From: 630D-37 sp037478835
Lineage (GTDB): Bacteria > Chloroflexota > Anaerolineae > Anaerolineales > Villigracilaceae
Assembly (NCBI GenBank): GCA_037478835.1
Contig: JBBFLV010000007.1
Location: forward strand, 62,001-126,000
Reading direction: 5' to 3'
DNA length: 64,000 nt
Shown here: piece after piece, positions 52,331 through 61,486 of the stretch
Numbering within the stretch: position 1 is the stretch's first letter
How the letters are laid out: the number at the start of each line of letters is the position of its first letter
Notes under the pieces: model-generated
The model's input: the letters and a program-made list of their open reading frames with translations, nothing else
Databases searched by the model: none
Told to the model about the DNA's origin: nothing
Translations under genes and position numbers: made by a program

Positions 52331-53422
52331 CTACGGATTGCAGAAGGAAGGACCACCTGCGTCCTTCGCCGGCGTGACGTTGGTCTTGAGCTCGCCGCTC
52401 AGGAGCATCTTGTTGATCTCCTCCATGCGAGCCTTCACTTCCGCCGGCACTTCCTTCTCTACATCGTGGAAGGGAGCATAGCCACCCTTGCCGAGATAGT
52501 TACCGGCCGGGAACGTGCCCAAACCCGCCTGCGCATCCTTCGCCAGCTTGATCAGCTCGAAGGTGCCGGGGGTGAGCAGTTTGAGCGCGCTGCTGAGCAG
52601 GCGCGGGGCGGCTTCCGGCAGGGTGTAGTATTGATCGGTGTCCACACCGATGGCATACATACCGCGCTGCGCCGTGGCGATCACCGCACCGTTACCGGTC
52701 TTGCCACCACCGCCGAAGATCACGTCAGCGCCCTTGTCGATCAGCGAGTTGGCCGTCGTGGCACCCCATTCGGGATCGGTGAAGGTCTTATCGAAGCCGA
52801 CATCGTTGTGGTAGACAACGAAGATCTCGATGTTGGGATTGATGTACTTCGCGCCGGCGCAATAGCCCTCACCAAAGCGCCAAACGGGCGGCACGGCATC
52901 GGTACCGAACACACCACCGATCTTGCCGGTTTTGGTCATCATCGCCGCCAGCGCACCGACCAGGAAGCCCGCCTGATCCTCAGGGAACACCAGGCCGGCC
53001 AGGTTGGGCAGATCGTTGCTCTTATCATCGTCAACTGCCCAGGCCTGGAATTGATCCACACCGATGAAGTAGGTGTTCGGATATTTCTTGGCCGCTTCCG
53101 CAGTGGCCTCACCCAGGGCAAAGCCGACGGTGACGATAACATCATAGCCGGCATCGGCAAAGGTCGCAATGTTCTTGGCGTAGTCCTTGGAGTCGGTCGT
53201 CTCGATGTACTGGACGTAGGCACCGAGCTCCTTCTCCGCCTGCTTCACGCCTTCCCAGGTGGACTGGTTGAAGGACTTGTCATCGATCTTACCGACATCG
53301 GTCACCAAACCCACGCAGAAGACATCGGGCTTGGTGCAATCAACCGTCTTCGGGCTACCGCAAGCCGTCAGCAGTAGCGAAAAAACGGTCAACAGAGCAA
53401 ACAGAAGGTACAACTTTTTCAT
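52331..53422 (-). CDS. BMP-family nucleoside-binding lipoprotein of an ABC importer
   Basis: A 363-residue lipoprotein with lipobox LLLTACGSP. The BMP signature is clear: VCLVTD-like GLVTDVGKIDDKSFNQSTWEG, YDVIVTVGFALGEA, FPEDQAGFLVGALAA, GADVIFGGGGKTGNG and AIGVDTDQYYTLPEAAP. It binds purine nucleosides in known members. The ATG at 53422 follows GAGGAG. It is the first gene of the importer operon, with a strong promoter and an orphan Shine-Dalgarno element in the leader. Confidence 0.93.
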   Translation of the reverse strand: MKKLYLLFALLTVFSLLLTACGSPKTVDCTKPDVFCVGLVTDVGKIDDKSFNQSTWEGVKQAEKELGAYVQYIETTDSKDYAKNIATFADAGYDVIVTVGFALGEATAEAAKKYPNTYFIGVDQFQAWAVDDDKSNDLPNLAGLVFPEDQAGFLVGALAAMMTKTGKIGGVFGTDAVPPVWRFGEGYCAGAKYINPNIEIFVVYHNDVGFDKTFTDPEWGATTANSLIDKGADVIFGGGGKTGNGAVIATAQRGMYAIGVDTDQYYTLPEAAPRLLSSALKLLTPGTFELIKLAKDAQAGLGTFPAGNYLGKGGYAPFHDVEKEVPAEVKARMEEINKMLLSGELKTNVTPAKDAGGPSFCNP

Positions 53423-53492
53423 AGCAACTTCTCCTCTCAAAAAGTAGATTGAATGGGCGGAAACGGTTTAGAAATTGGGATGACCGATAGGC

Positions 53493-53513
53493 TCAGGGCA
53501 TCACCTCCTTTAG
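53493..53513 (-). promoter_or_regulatory. Orphan full-length Shine-Dalgarno with a 2-codon frame
   Basis: In the minus-strand leader, AAAGGAGGTGATG is followed by CCC TGA, so the frame is ATG-CCC-stop (53501-53493). It lies about 70 bases before the true start at 53422, which has its own ribosome-binding site. Same motif as at 4078 and 9906. Confidence 0.5.
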
Positions 53514-53534
53514 ATAAGGGAGAGAGATACGAAT

Positions 53535-53563
53535 AGTATAAAACCTCTACTACAAACCTGCAA
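53535..53563 (-). promoter_or_regulatory. Promoter of the nucleoside importer operon
   Basis: On the minus strand TTGCAG (53563-53558), 17 bases, TATACT (53540-53535). The leader is about 105 bases and contains the orphan Shine-Dalgarno element. Confidence 0.65.
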
Positions 53564-53582
53564 GGCTCAACCCATTTGTGCA

Positions 53583-54599
53583 TCACCGCACCTGTGGTAG
53601 GCTACGCCGCAGGAAAGGATACATCGCCCAGGCGCGTACCGTCCCCTGGACAACGCAGGTTAAAGGATTATCGACCAAATAGGAGGGGACGCCAAGGGAT
53701 TTGGTAAGCAATCGATCAATGCCGCGCAGGAGAGCGCCGCCACCACAAAGTGCGATGCCGCGATCGATCACATCAGCAACCAGCTCCGGTGGGGTTTTCT
53801 CCAACACGCGCCGACACAATTCCACAATTTCCTTCAAAGGTTCTTCGAGAGCCTCAGCAATTTCACCGGTGGTCAGCGTCACCGGACGCGGCAACCCGGT
53901 CACCTGGTCACGTCCCTGGACCTCCATGCTCGATTCCAGGTCCAAAGGTAAGGCGGCGCCGATGCGCAGTTTCAAGGTCTCTGCAGTGGAAGGGCCGAGG
54001 ATCACGCCGTACTTGCGCCGAGCATAGGTGATGATTGCCTGATCCAAGTCAAGGCCGCCTTTGCGCAGCGTTTCGGCAGCGGCGATGCCATACATGGCTA
54101 GCACAGCCGCTTCGGTCACGCCACCACCTAGGCAGAGCACCATGTTGCCAGCCGGCGAATTCAAGGGCAGATCGATGCCCAGCGCGGCAGCTAAGGGCTG
54201 ATAGATCAGAAAAACCTCGCGTGCCCCGGCCTCCATCGCCGCCGAATAGACGGCGCGCTGTTCGACGCTGGTCACGCCATAGGGCACGGTAACCATCAAC
54301 CGCGGGCCAAAGAAGCGGTGCAACCCGCTGGCCTTGTCCAAGAGAAAATGGAGTAAGGCCTCGGTCACCTCATAATCGGCGATCACACCGCTTTGGAGCG
54401 GGCGCACCACTTCCATCCCTTCGGGGGTGCGGCCGAGCATGCCCTGGGCTTCGGCACCGTAGCTCACGATTTTCTGGCGATCGTCCTCGTAGGCAATCGC
54501 CACCAGCGTCTGCTCCTCAAGGAGCAGGTTCTGGCCTTCGGCAATGCGAATATGCGTCGTGCCCAGGTCAACGCCCAGCTCACGGGTAAAAAGGGCCAC
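53583..54599 (-). CDS. mreB: MreB-type actin homologue
   Basis: A 338-residue actin-fold protein of the MreB/Mbl group. GVDLGTTHIRIAEG is the phosphate-1 loop, followed by VVRPLQSGVIADYEVTE, LMVTVPYGVTSVEQRAV and IALCGGGALLRGIDRLL near the C-terminus. It polymerises under the membrane and guides wall growth in rod-shaped or filamentous cells. It starts 5 bases after atpC, at the end of the F1 cluster. No mreC/mreD follows. Confidence 0.9.
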   Translation of the reverse strand: MALFTRELGVDLGTTHIRIAEGQNLLLEEQTLVAIAYEDDRQKIVSYGAEAQGMLGRTPEGMEVVRPLQSGVIADYEVTEALLHFLLDKASGLHRFFGPRLMVTVPYGVTSVEQRAVYSAAMEAGAREVFLIYQPLAAALGIDLPLNSPAGNMVLCLGGGVTEAAVLAMYGIAAAETLRKGGLDLDQAIITYARRKYGVILGPSTAETLKLRIGAALPLDLESSMEVQGRDQVTGLPRPVTLTTGEIAEALEEPLKEIVELCRRVLEKTPPELVADVIDRGIALCGGGALLRGIDRLLTKSLGVPSYLVDNPLTCVVQGTVRAWAMYPFLRRSLPQVR

Positions 54600-54604
54600 A
54601 GGTA

Positions 54605-55045
54605 CTACTCCTCGAGCGTCCCTTTCAGTTGCTGTGCACGGCGATAGCGACGTACCGCTTCCAGTCGCAGCTTCGAGCGCCGCAGGGCGGCCTCGATGGC
54701 GAGGTAAGCATCCGTATCCTTCGGCACGCCTTTGGCCATGGCCTCTTCGGCGCGACGGCGGGCGGCCTCGGCACGTTCCACGTCGATCTCTTCCACGTTT
54801 TCTGCTGCATCGGCCAACACGGTGACGATATCCGGCTGGACCTCCGCAACGCCACCGGCCACCGTGAACACCTGCTCCTGCCCCTGGCGCCGAACACGGA
54901 TCACCCCATAGTTCAAGGTGGTGATCAGCGGCGCATGGTTCGGCAGGATGCCCATCTCACCGGCGCTGCCGGGAAGGATGACGATATCGACATCGCCCTC
55001 GAACACCGTCCGATCTTGTGAAACAATTTCACAGCGGATAGGCAT
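54605..55045 (-). CDS. atpC: F1 ATP synthase epsilon subunit
   Basis: A 146-residue epsilon subunit: EIVSQDRTVFEGDVD, GSAGEMGILPNHAPLITTL and FTVAGGVAEVQPDIVTVLAD. A normal N-terminal beta-sandwich and a full C-terminal helical hairpin, so both the rotor role and self-inhibition are possible. It starts 2 bases after atpD. Confidence 0.95.
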   Translation of the reverse strand: MPIRCEIVSQDRTVFEGDVDIVILPGSAGEMGILPNHAPLITTLNYGVIRVRRQGQEQVFTVAGGVAEVQPDIVTVLADAAENVEEIDVERAEAARRRAEEAMAKGVPKDTDAYLAIEAALRRSKLRLEAVRRYRRAQQLKGTLEE

Positions 55046-55047
55046 AG

Positions 55048-56448
55048 TTATCCTTTCGCCAGACGTTCTGCCTTCTCGCGAGCCTCGTCAATCGTACCGA
55101 CCATCATGAAAGCCTGTTCGGGCAGGTCATCGCATTTGCCATCCAGGATTTCGCGGAAGCCGCGCACGGTCTCATGGAGCGGCACATAGCGCCCCGGAAT
55201 GCCGGTGAAGCGCTCGGCGACGAAGAAGGGCTGAGAGAAGAAGCGCTCGATCTTGCGGGCGCGAGAGACGATCAACTTGTCATCTTCGCTCAGTTCATCC
55301 ACGCCCAGGATGGCGATAATATCCTGCAGGTCCTTATAGCGTTGCAGCACGCGCTGCACCTCGCGCGCCGTGGTGTAGTGTTCCTCGCCGACAATGTTCG
55401 GGTCGAGGATACGGCTGGTCGAAGCCAGTGGATCTACGGCCGGGTAGATACCCTTTTCGGCGATCGAGCGTTCCAAGGCGATGGTCGCATCCAGGTGGGT
55501 AAAGGTCGCCACCGGCGCCGGATCGGAATAGTCATCGGCCGGCACGTAGACTGCCTGCATCGAGGTAATCGAACCTTTACGGGTAGAAGTAATGCGCTCC
55601 TGGAGCTCGCCCATTTCGGTCGCCAGCGTGGGCTGATAACCAACGGCGGAGGGCATACGTCCGAGAAGCGCCGAGACTTCGGAACCGGACATGGAGAAAC
55701 GGAAAATATTGTCAATGAAGAGGAGCACATCGCGCCCTTGATCGCGGAAATATTCCGCCATCGAAAGCGCGGTCAACGCGACGCGCAGACGGACGCCCGG
55801 CGGCTCGTTCATCTGGCCGTAGACCATCACCGTGTCCTTCATCACGCCCGATTCGAGCATTTCGCGGTATAGCTGCGTCCCTTCGCGGGTGCGTTCTCCT
55901 ACGCCGGCGAAGACCGAGTTCCCCTTATGCACCGTGGCGATCGAGCGGATGAGCTCCATGATGATCACGGTCTTCCCTACGCCGGCACCACCGAAGATGC
56001 CCGTCTTTCCACCGCGGGTGAAGGGGGCGATCAAGTCGATGACTTTGATGCCCGTCTCAAACACTTCGACGCGCGTGGACTGTTCGGAGAAAGGCGGCGC
56101 CGGACGGTGAATGGGGTAGCGCTGTTTTGCCTCCACGGGACCGCGTTCGTCAATGGGGCGCCCCAGCACGTTAAAGACGCGCCCCAGCGTTTCGGGTCCC
56201 ACCGGCACCATGATCGGCGCTCCGGTCGCATAGGCCGGCACACCCCGCTGCAGGCCATCGGTGGAATCCATCGCAACGGTGCGCACCCAGTTATTTCCCA
56301 GGTGTTTCTGTACCTCCAAAACCAGCGGCGGCTGTCCGGGCCGCTCGATTTCGACTGCTTCATAGATTTCCGGGATTTCCCCTTCCGGGAACTCCACATC
56401 CACTACGTTACCAAGAATTTGTACAACCCGGCCGGTTGCTTTCGCCAT
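55048..56448 (-). CDS. atpD: F1 ATP synthase beta subunit
   Basis: A 466-residue catalytic subunit. Walker A GGAGVGKTVIIMELI, GERTREGTQLYREM, VLLFIDNIFRFSMSG and the ALLGRMPSAVGYQPTLATEM segment are all present, so the three catalytic sites should be intact. It lies between atpG and atpC in the usual order. Confidence 0.97.
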   Translation of the reverse strand: MAKATGRVVQILGNVVDVEFPEGEIPEIYEAVEIERPGQPPLVLEVQKHLGNNWVRTVAMDSTDGLQRGVPAYATGAPIMVPVGPETLGRVFNVLGRPIDERGPVEAKQRYPIHRPAPPFSEQSTRVEVFETGIKVIDLIAPFTRGGKTGIFGGAGVGKTVIIMELIRSIATVHKGNSVFAGVGERTREGTQLYREMLESGVMKDTVMVYGQMNEPPGVRLRVALTALSMAEYFRDQGRDVLLFIDNIFRFSMSGSEVSALLGRMPSAVGYQPTLATEMGELQERITSTRKGSITSMQAVYVPADDYSDPAPVATFTHLDATIALERSIAEKGIYPAVDPLASTSRILDPNIVGEEHYTTAREVQRVLQRYKDLQDIIAILGVDELSEDDKLIVSRARKIERFFSQPFFVAERFTGIPGRYVPLHETVRGFREILDGKCDDLPEQAFMMVGTIDEAREKAERLAKG

Positions 56449-56487
56449 ATTCTGCCTCCAGAAATCTTGAGAATCCTTTTTTGCAAA

Positions 56488-57384
56488 TCAGGATGCACTG
56501 CGAGCGAGTGCTTCCGCACCGCCCACAATATCCAGCATATCACTGGTGATGCCCTGCTGACGCGCCTTGTTATATTCGAGCTGCAATTCGGCGGCCAGTT
56601 CGAGGGCATTATCCGTCGCATTGCGCATGGCCACCATGCGGGCAGCGTGTTCGCTTGCCAGCCCTTCGAGGATGGCCTGGTAAATCTGCAAGGCCGTAAA
56701 GCGCGGCACAATCTCGTTCAAGATCTCGCCTTCTTCCGGCTCGTAAATATAGGCCGCCGGCACTTTACGGGTCGTCTCGAAAGTTTCTACCCGTTCCTCG
56801 GGTCGCGAGATTTCCAACGGGAGCAACTTTTTCACCCGCACTTCCTGCTTCATCATGTTGACAAAATCGGTATACACCAGCCAGACCTCATCGGCGTTGC
56901 CCTTGAGGAACTCATCCACCACCAGCCGTCCGATGGCCGAAACATCGGCAAAGGTGGGCGCCGCCGGCAGGTTGCTGAAATCGGCAACGATCTTGCGCCG
57001 TCGGCGCAGGAGCATATCCCGCCCTTTGCGACCGACGACCACGTAATCCACCGGCAACGGATACTCGGCAAATTGACGCATCACGAAACGCACGATATTC
57101 GTGTTGTAAGCGCCTGCCAGGCCGCGATCCCCGCTGATCACCACCACCAGCGCCCGTTTGGGGTTGGGACGAGAGGTCAACAAGGGATGGAGACTTTCGC
57201 GTCCGGGCTGTCCGGCCAGATGGGTGAGCACCTGCCAGGCCTTGGTAGCATAGGGACGGGTGGCCAACAGCGCGGCCATCGCCTTGCGCACCTTGCTGGC
57301 GCTGACCGCCTCCAGCGCACGCGTCACTTGGGCGATATTTTTTACGCTCCGGATGCGGAGCCGCATTTCACGTGCAGATGCCAT
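56488..57384 (-). CDS. atpG: F1 ATP synthase gamma subunit
   Basis: A 298-residue gamma subunit. The N-terminal RLRIRSVKNIAQVTRALEAV helix, the ISGDRGLAGAYNTNI segment and the C-terminal AMRNATDNALELAAEL helix form the central stalk. The start at 57384 is followed by MASAREMRLRIRSV. Confidence 0.96.
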   Translation of the reverse strand: MASAREMRLRIRSVKNIAQVTRALEAVSASKVRKAMAALLATRPYATKAWQVLTHLAGQPGRESLHPLLTSRPNPKRALVVVISGDRGLAGAYNTNIVRFVMRQFAEYPLPVDYVVVGRKGRDMLLRRRRKIVADFSNLPAAPTFADVSAIGRLVVDEFLKGNADEVWLVYTDFVNMMKQEVRVKKLLPLEISRPEERVETFETTRKVPAAYIYEPEEGEILNEIVPRFTALQIYQAILEGLASEHAARMVAMRNATDNALELAAELQLEYNKARQQGITSDMLDIVGGAEALARSAS

Positions 57385-57409
57385 AGGATGCCTCCATCGG
57401 CAACGATAT

Positions 57410-59074
57410 TTAGGCCTGCCAGGTCTTCTTGAAAGTCTCCAGAGCCTGGATCAGTCGCTGGCGCGTCTCATCGGTGATCAGTTTCTTTTCGGCAATATCC
57501 TTCCCGATCTCCGGATAAGAAGTGTGCAGGAACTCCAGCAGGTCGCTTTCCCAACGGCGCATTTTTTCCACGGGCACGTGATCGGCGTAACCGTTCGTAC
57601 CGGCGAAGATCACCATCACCTGATCTTCCAGCGCCATCGGTTGATATTGCGGCTGCTTGAGGATCTCTTGCATTCGCTGACCGCGCTGGAGTTGCGCCTG
57701 GGTCGCCTTGTCCAAGTCCGAACCGAACTGAGCAAAGGCGGCCAGTTCGCGATAGGCGGCCATATCCAAGCGCAGGCGCGCTGCCACCTGCTTCATTGCC
57801 TTGGTCTGCGCATCACCACCCACGCGCGAGACCGAAATACCTACGTTGATCGCCGGGCGAATACCGGCATTGAACAGGTTGCTCTCCAGGTAAATCTGAC
57901 CATCGGTAATGGAGATCACGTTCGTCGGAATGTAAGCAGAGACGTCGCCCAAGAGCGTTTCGATGATCGGCAAAGCAGTCAGCGAGCCCCCGCTCCCCTT
58001 GACTTTGACGATCTTGTAGTCATCGGCATTCGGCATGGCCTTGCGCGCCGCTTCCGCATCGTGTTTGGAAAGCGGACCGCCGTAGACTTTCCCATCTACA
58101 CCGTCCTTTTCTTCGGCCAGCGGATGGGGGTAATCTTTGGGGACGATCACGTATTTATCGGCCAGGCGCGCGGCGCGCTCCAGCAAGCGCGAGTGCAGGT
58201 AGAAGACATCACCGGGATAAGCCTCGCGCCCCGGTGGGCGGCGCAGCAGCAACGAGACCTGACGATAGGCCCAGGCATGCTTGGAAAGATCGTCGTAAAC
58301 GACCAGCGCATCCCGTCCGGTTTCCATAAATTCTTCGCCGATGGCGCAACCGGCATAGGGAGCGATATACTGCAACGCGGCTGGATCGTCCGCCGAAGCG
58401 ACGACCACGATGGTATGCTCCATCGCTCCGTAGCGTTCTAGCAAGGCAACGGTACGGGCAATCGCCGCCTTCTTTTGACCGATCGCCACGTAGATGCAGA
58501 TCAGGTCTTTCCCTTTCTGGTTGATGATCGTATCGATGGCAATCGCCGTCTTTCCCGTTTGGCGGTCGCCGATGATCAACTCACGCTGACCGCGCCCGAT
58601 CGGGATCATGGCATCGATGGCCTTGATGCCCGTCTGCACCGGCGTATCTACGTCCTGACGATAGACAACACCCGGCGCAATGCGTTCGATCGGACGGTAA
58701 CCGGAGAAGCGGATCGGCCCTTTGCCATCCAGTGGTTCACCCAGCGGGTTGATCACCCGCCCGATCAGCCCATCCCCGACCGGCACCGAAGCAATGCGTC
58801 CGGTGGTGTAGACGGCCATGCCTTCGGTGATGCCGGCATATTCGCCCATCACAATCACACCCACCGTATCTTTTTCCAGGTTGAACGCAATGCCCATCAC
58901 GCCGTTGGCGAATTGCACCAGCTCTTGCGAACGGACATTCGCCAGTCCACGCACGCGTGCGATGCCATCGCCGGCCTCGATCACCGTTCCCACGTCGCGC
59001 AAACCAATTTCCGGTTGATAGGCCTCAATCTGTTGCTGCAGTTCTTGAGTGATCTGTTTTACAAGGTCTGTCAT
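57410..59074 (-). CDS. atpA: F1 ATP synthase alpha subunit with an internal insertion
   Basis: A 554-residue alpha subunit, longer than the usual 500-510. Walker A GDRQTGKTAIAI (169-180), YDDLSKHAWAYRQVSLLLRR and ALPIIETLLGDVSAYIPTNV are canonical. Between LHSRLLERAARL and GSGGSLTALPII lies an insert of about 50 charged residues (about 307-360, including KDYPHPLAEEKDGVDGKVYG) where E. coli has only a short loop. GGAGG precedes the ATG. The a, c, b and delta genes normally upstream are missing; mazG is there instead. Confidence 0.96.
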   Translation of the reverse strand: MTDLVKQITQELQQQIEAYQPEIGLRDVGTVIEAGDGIARVRGLANVRSQELVQFANGVMGIAFNLEKDTVGVIVMGEYAGITEGMAVYTTGRIASVPVGDGLIGRVINPLGEPLDGKGPIRFSGYRPIERIAPGVVYRQDVDTPVQTGIKAIDAMIPIGRGQRELIIGDRQTGKTAIAIDTIINQKGKDLICIYVAIGQKKAAIARTVALLERYGAMEHTIVVVASADDPAALQYIAPYAGCAIGEEFMETGRDALVVYDDLSKHAWAYRQVSLLLRRPPGREAYPGDVFYLHSRLLERAARLADKYVIVPKDYPHPLAEEKDGVDGKVYGGPLSKHDAEAARKAMPNADDYKIVKVKGSGGSLTALPIIETLLGDVSAYIPTNVISITDGQIYLESNLFNAGIRPAINVGISVSRVGGDAQTKAMKQVAARLRLDMAAYRELAAFAQFGSDLDKATQAQLQRGQRMQEILKQPQYQPMALEDQVMVIFAGTNGYADHVPVEKMRRWESDLLEFLHTSYPEIGKDIAEKKLITDETRQRLIQALETFKKTWQA

Positions 59075-59129
59075 GTTGCCTCCAGGCCAGAAGATACAAT
59101 CGTTACCAAGAATGTTACAGAATGCACTA

Positions 59130-59158
59130 ATGATACCCGAAAGAAAAGAGATTGTCTA
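59130..59158 (-). promoter_or_regulatory. Promoter of the atpA operon
   Basis: On the minus strand TAGACA (59158-59153), 17 bases, TATCAT (59135-59130). It overlaps the mazG stop codon, so the F1 genes can be transcribed independently of the upstream ribosomal genes. Confidence 0.55.
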
Positions 59159-60619
59159 CCGTGTTCGTTTTTCGATTTCTTTTGCCTGTTGCCAGAGGTC
59201 ATCCATCTCCTGCAGGGAAAGATCGGCAAGAGAGACCCCGCGGCGGCGGGCCTCCTGCTCGATATAAGCAAAGCGCTGACGGAAGCGGACGTTTGCTTTC
59301 CGAAGCGCCGATTCGGCATCAATGCCCTTCCAACGTGCCAGGTTAACCAGCGCAAAAAGCAAATCGCCGAACTCTTCGCCCAGGCGCGGCCCATCCTCGG
59401 CATGGCGCAGTTCTTGGATCTCTTCCCAAATTTTCTCCACCACCCCATCGATCTGCGGCCAATCGAAGCCCACACGTGCGGCACGCGCCTGGTATTCCTG
59501 TGCCTGGGTCAAGGCCGGCAGCGCCTGCGGCACCCCATCCAATAGGCCACGTTCTGCTTCTCCGTTGATGGCCCGTTCTTCGGCCTTGAACTTTTCCCAG
59601 TTTGCCAGCACTTCCTGTTCGTTGGCCACCTTGAGATCGCCGAAAACATGGGGATGGCGCCGGATGATCTTGCGATAAATGCCCTGGATGACCTGGTTGA
59701 TGTTAAATTCGCCCTCTTCCATGGCAATTTGCGCCTGTAACACGATCTGCAGGAGCAGATCGCCCAGTTCCTCCCGCAGGGCCTCCATGTTTTCGGCATC
59801 AATCGCCTCGAGCACCTCATAGGCTTCTTGCAAAAGATGGGTGCGAAGGGATTGGTGCGTCTGCTGGCGGTCCCATGGGCAGCCTTCCGGCGCACGCAGA
59901 TGAGCGACGATCTCCTGGAAGGCCTCGAACGAGGTGCCTTCTTCAAGGGGTGGAACATAGAGCGAGGTCAGTAGCCCAATGGAAGGCCGGCGATCGATCT
60001 CATAGAGCGGCAACGCCTCCACCTTTTCCGCAGAGGTGCCGGCAGCATGGACGAGGTAAACCAGGTGCTCATCGGGGTAAATGGTATTGAGGGTGGTTTT
60101 GACCTCGGCGGCCACGCGTCGTGAGTAGATTTGAGCCACCAAAATGGGCACATCGGGGGGGAGTGGTGGAATATGCGCATCGCTCAGCAGGAGCGCATCC
60201 ACCAGATACAAGCGCGGATAAGGATCGAGTTGCAGGGCGGCGAAGGTCGGCTCCAGGAAAGACATGCCGCTCACAATACGGAGCGGCATGCCCGATTCTT
60301 TTGCACGTTTCGCCAACAAAGGGCAGGTGGCCTCGGCAACAAACGGATGACCGGGCACGGCATAAATCACCCCTTCCGGGCGTTGGGCCAGCTCCCACAC
60401 CTTTTCGACGATGCGCTGATAGACTTCCTCAAAACGCTCCGCTTCCTCGTAGTAAGCATCAAAGGAATGGATGGTGAGCGAGGGAGGGAGCGCCTCCAAC
60501 ACAGGATGTTGGCGGGTGCGCACCCAAAGCTCAGAAGCCTGCGCAAGCACATCGCGTGCCTCGCAGGTCAGCTGATGCGGATGGCCTGGGCCCAATCCCA
60601 GCAGGGTAAGCCCCGACAT
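59156..60619 (-). CDS. mazG: MazG pyrophosphohydrolase fused to a tetrapyrrole-methylase-like domain (YabN type)
   Basis: A 487-residue two-domain protein. The N-terminal half (about 1-225) is a SAM methylase-like domain (LTLLGLGPGHPHQLT, VIYAVPGHPFVAEAT); the C-terminal half (about 230-487) has two MazG repeats, with CPWDRQQTHQSLRTHLLQEAYEVLEAI and EELGDLLLQIVLQAQIA, the EExxE/ExxD metal residues, and a second block EEFGDLLFALVNLAR. It hydrolyses abnormal or toxic NTPs. The function of the methylase-like half is unknown; the B. subtilis YabN protein has the same layout. Confidence 0.93.
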   Translation of the reverse strand: MSGLTLLGLGPGHPHQLTCEARDVLAQASELWVRTRQHPVLEALPPSLTIHSFDAYYEEAERFEEVYQRIVEKVWELAQRPEGVIYAVPGHPFVAEATCPLLAKRAKESGMPLRIVSGMSFLEPTFAALQLDPYPRLYLVDALLLSDAHIPPLPPDVPILVAQIYSRRVAAEVKTTLNTIYPDEHLVYLVHAAGTSAEKVEALPLYEIDRRPSIGLLTSLYVPPLEEGTSFEAFQEIVAHLRAPEGCPWDRQQTHQSLRTHLLQEAYEVLEAIDAENMEALREELGDLLLQIVLQAQIAMEEGEFNINQVIQGIYRKIIRRHPHVFGDLKVANEQEVLANWEKFKAEERAINGEAERGLLDGVPQALPALTQAQEYQARAARVGFDWPQIDGVVEKIWEEIQELRHAEDGPRLGEEFGDLLFALVNLARWKGIDAESALRKANVRFRQRFAYIEQEARRRGVSLADLSLQEMDDLWQQAKEIEKRTR

Positions 60620-60622
60620 CTT

Positions 60623-61018
60623 CTAGCGCTTGGTATAGGTAGGTGCCTTGCGAGCGCGCTTGAGGCCGGGTTTCTTGCGTTCTTTGACGCGCGGATCGCG
60701 GGTAAGCAGGCCGTGTTTGCGCAGGATAGGGCGCCATTCAGGGTTCATTTTCACCAGCGCCCGCGCCAGCCCCAGCTTCACAGCCCCGGTTTGACCGCTC
60801 ACACCACCGCCCTTCACCTGGACGGTGACATCCAGGCGCGCTAGGTCCTGTCCGACGACAGCCAACGGCGTGAGCACTTCCTGCAAATCGCCAAAACGAG
60901 TGAAGTAGGCCGGCGCCTCTTTATCGTTGACGATGAAGCGACCACTGCCGCTCATGATGCGCACGCGCGCCGTGCTTTCTTTCCTACGACCGACACCTTC
61001 GTAATATTGAACGGACAT
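60623..61018 (-). CDS. rpsI: 30S ribosomal protein uS9
   Basis: A 131-residue uS9. YYEGVGRRKESTARVRIM, VKGGGVSGQTGAVKLGLARAL and the basic C-terminal tail KKPGLKRARKAPTYTKR, which reaches the P-site tRNA, are diagnostic. It forms the usual pair with rplM. Confidence 0.97.
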   Translation of the reverse strand: MSVQYYEGVGRRKESTARVRIMSGSGRFIVNDKEAPAYFTRFGDLQEVLTPLAVVGQDLARLDVTVQVKGGGVSGQTGAVKLGLARALVKMNPEWRPILRKHGLLTRDPRVKERKKPGLKRARKAPTYTKR

Positions 61019-61036
61019 CGTCTCTCTTTCCTCTTG

Positions 61037-61486
61037 TTATGATTCCAGGGGTTCAGGATTTTGAGCCTGGTGCGGGTGCTCGCTACCGCTATAAATCTTG
61101 AGGCGCTTCAAAAGCTTGCGCCCCATGCGATTGTGCGGCAGCATCCCCCACACCGCAGCACGCAACACCCGATCGGGATGCTTCTGCAGCTGATCGCGCA
61201 GGGAAATTGCCTTCAAACCGCCGGGATAATTCGAGTGGTGATAATAGATCTTGGTGTCTAGCTTAGAACGCGTGCGGGTGCCGGTGACGGTCACCTTTCC
61301 CGCGTTGAGCACGATGACATAATCACCCATATCCACACCCGGCGTGAAGGTGGGTTTATGTTTTCCCAGCAACACCGCCGCGATCTTACTCGCCAGGCGG
61401 CCCAGGTTCTGGCCGGTGGCATCCACCACATACCACTTGGACTGGATTTCGCTTTCTTTCGGATAGTATGTCTTTTGCACGGTCAT
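61037..61486 (-). CDS. rplM: 50S ribosomal protein uL13
   Basis: A 149-residue uL13: KWYVVDATGQNLGRLASKIA, GDYVIVLNAGKVTVTG and AVWGMLPHNRMGRKLLKRLK. The start 61486 overlaps the truA stop by ATGA; the frame extends 72 codons further but over the truA gene. Confidence 0.97.
   Translation of the reverse strand: MTVQKTYYPKESEIQSKWYVVDATGQNLGRLASKIAAVLLGKHKPTFTPGVDMGDYVIVLNAGKVTVTGTRTRSKLDTKIYYHHSNYPGGLKAISLRDQLQKHPDRVLRAAVWGMLPHNRMGRKLLKRLKIYSGSEHPHQAQNPEPLES

Noticed and set aside
55927..59545. Plus-strand frames of 350-500 codons opposite the ATP synthase genes
   Set aside because: Antisense shadows of atpD, atpG and atpA, which are unambiguous.
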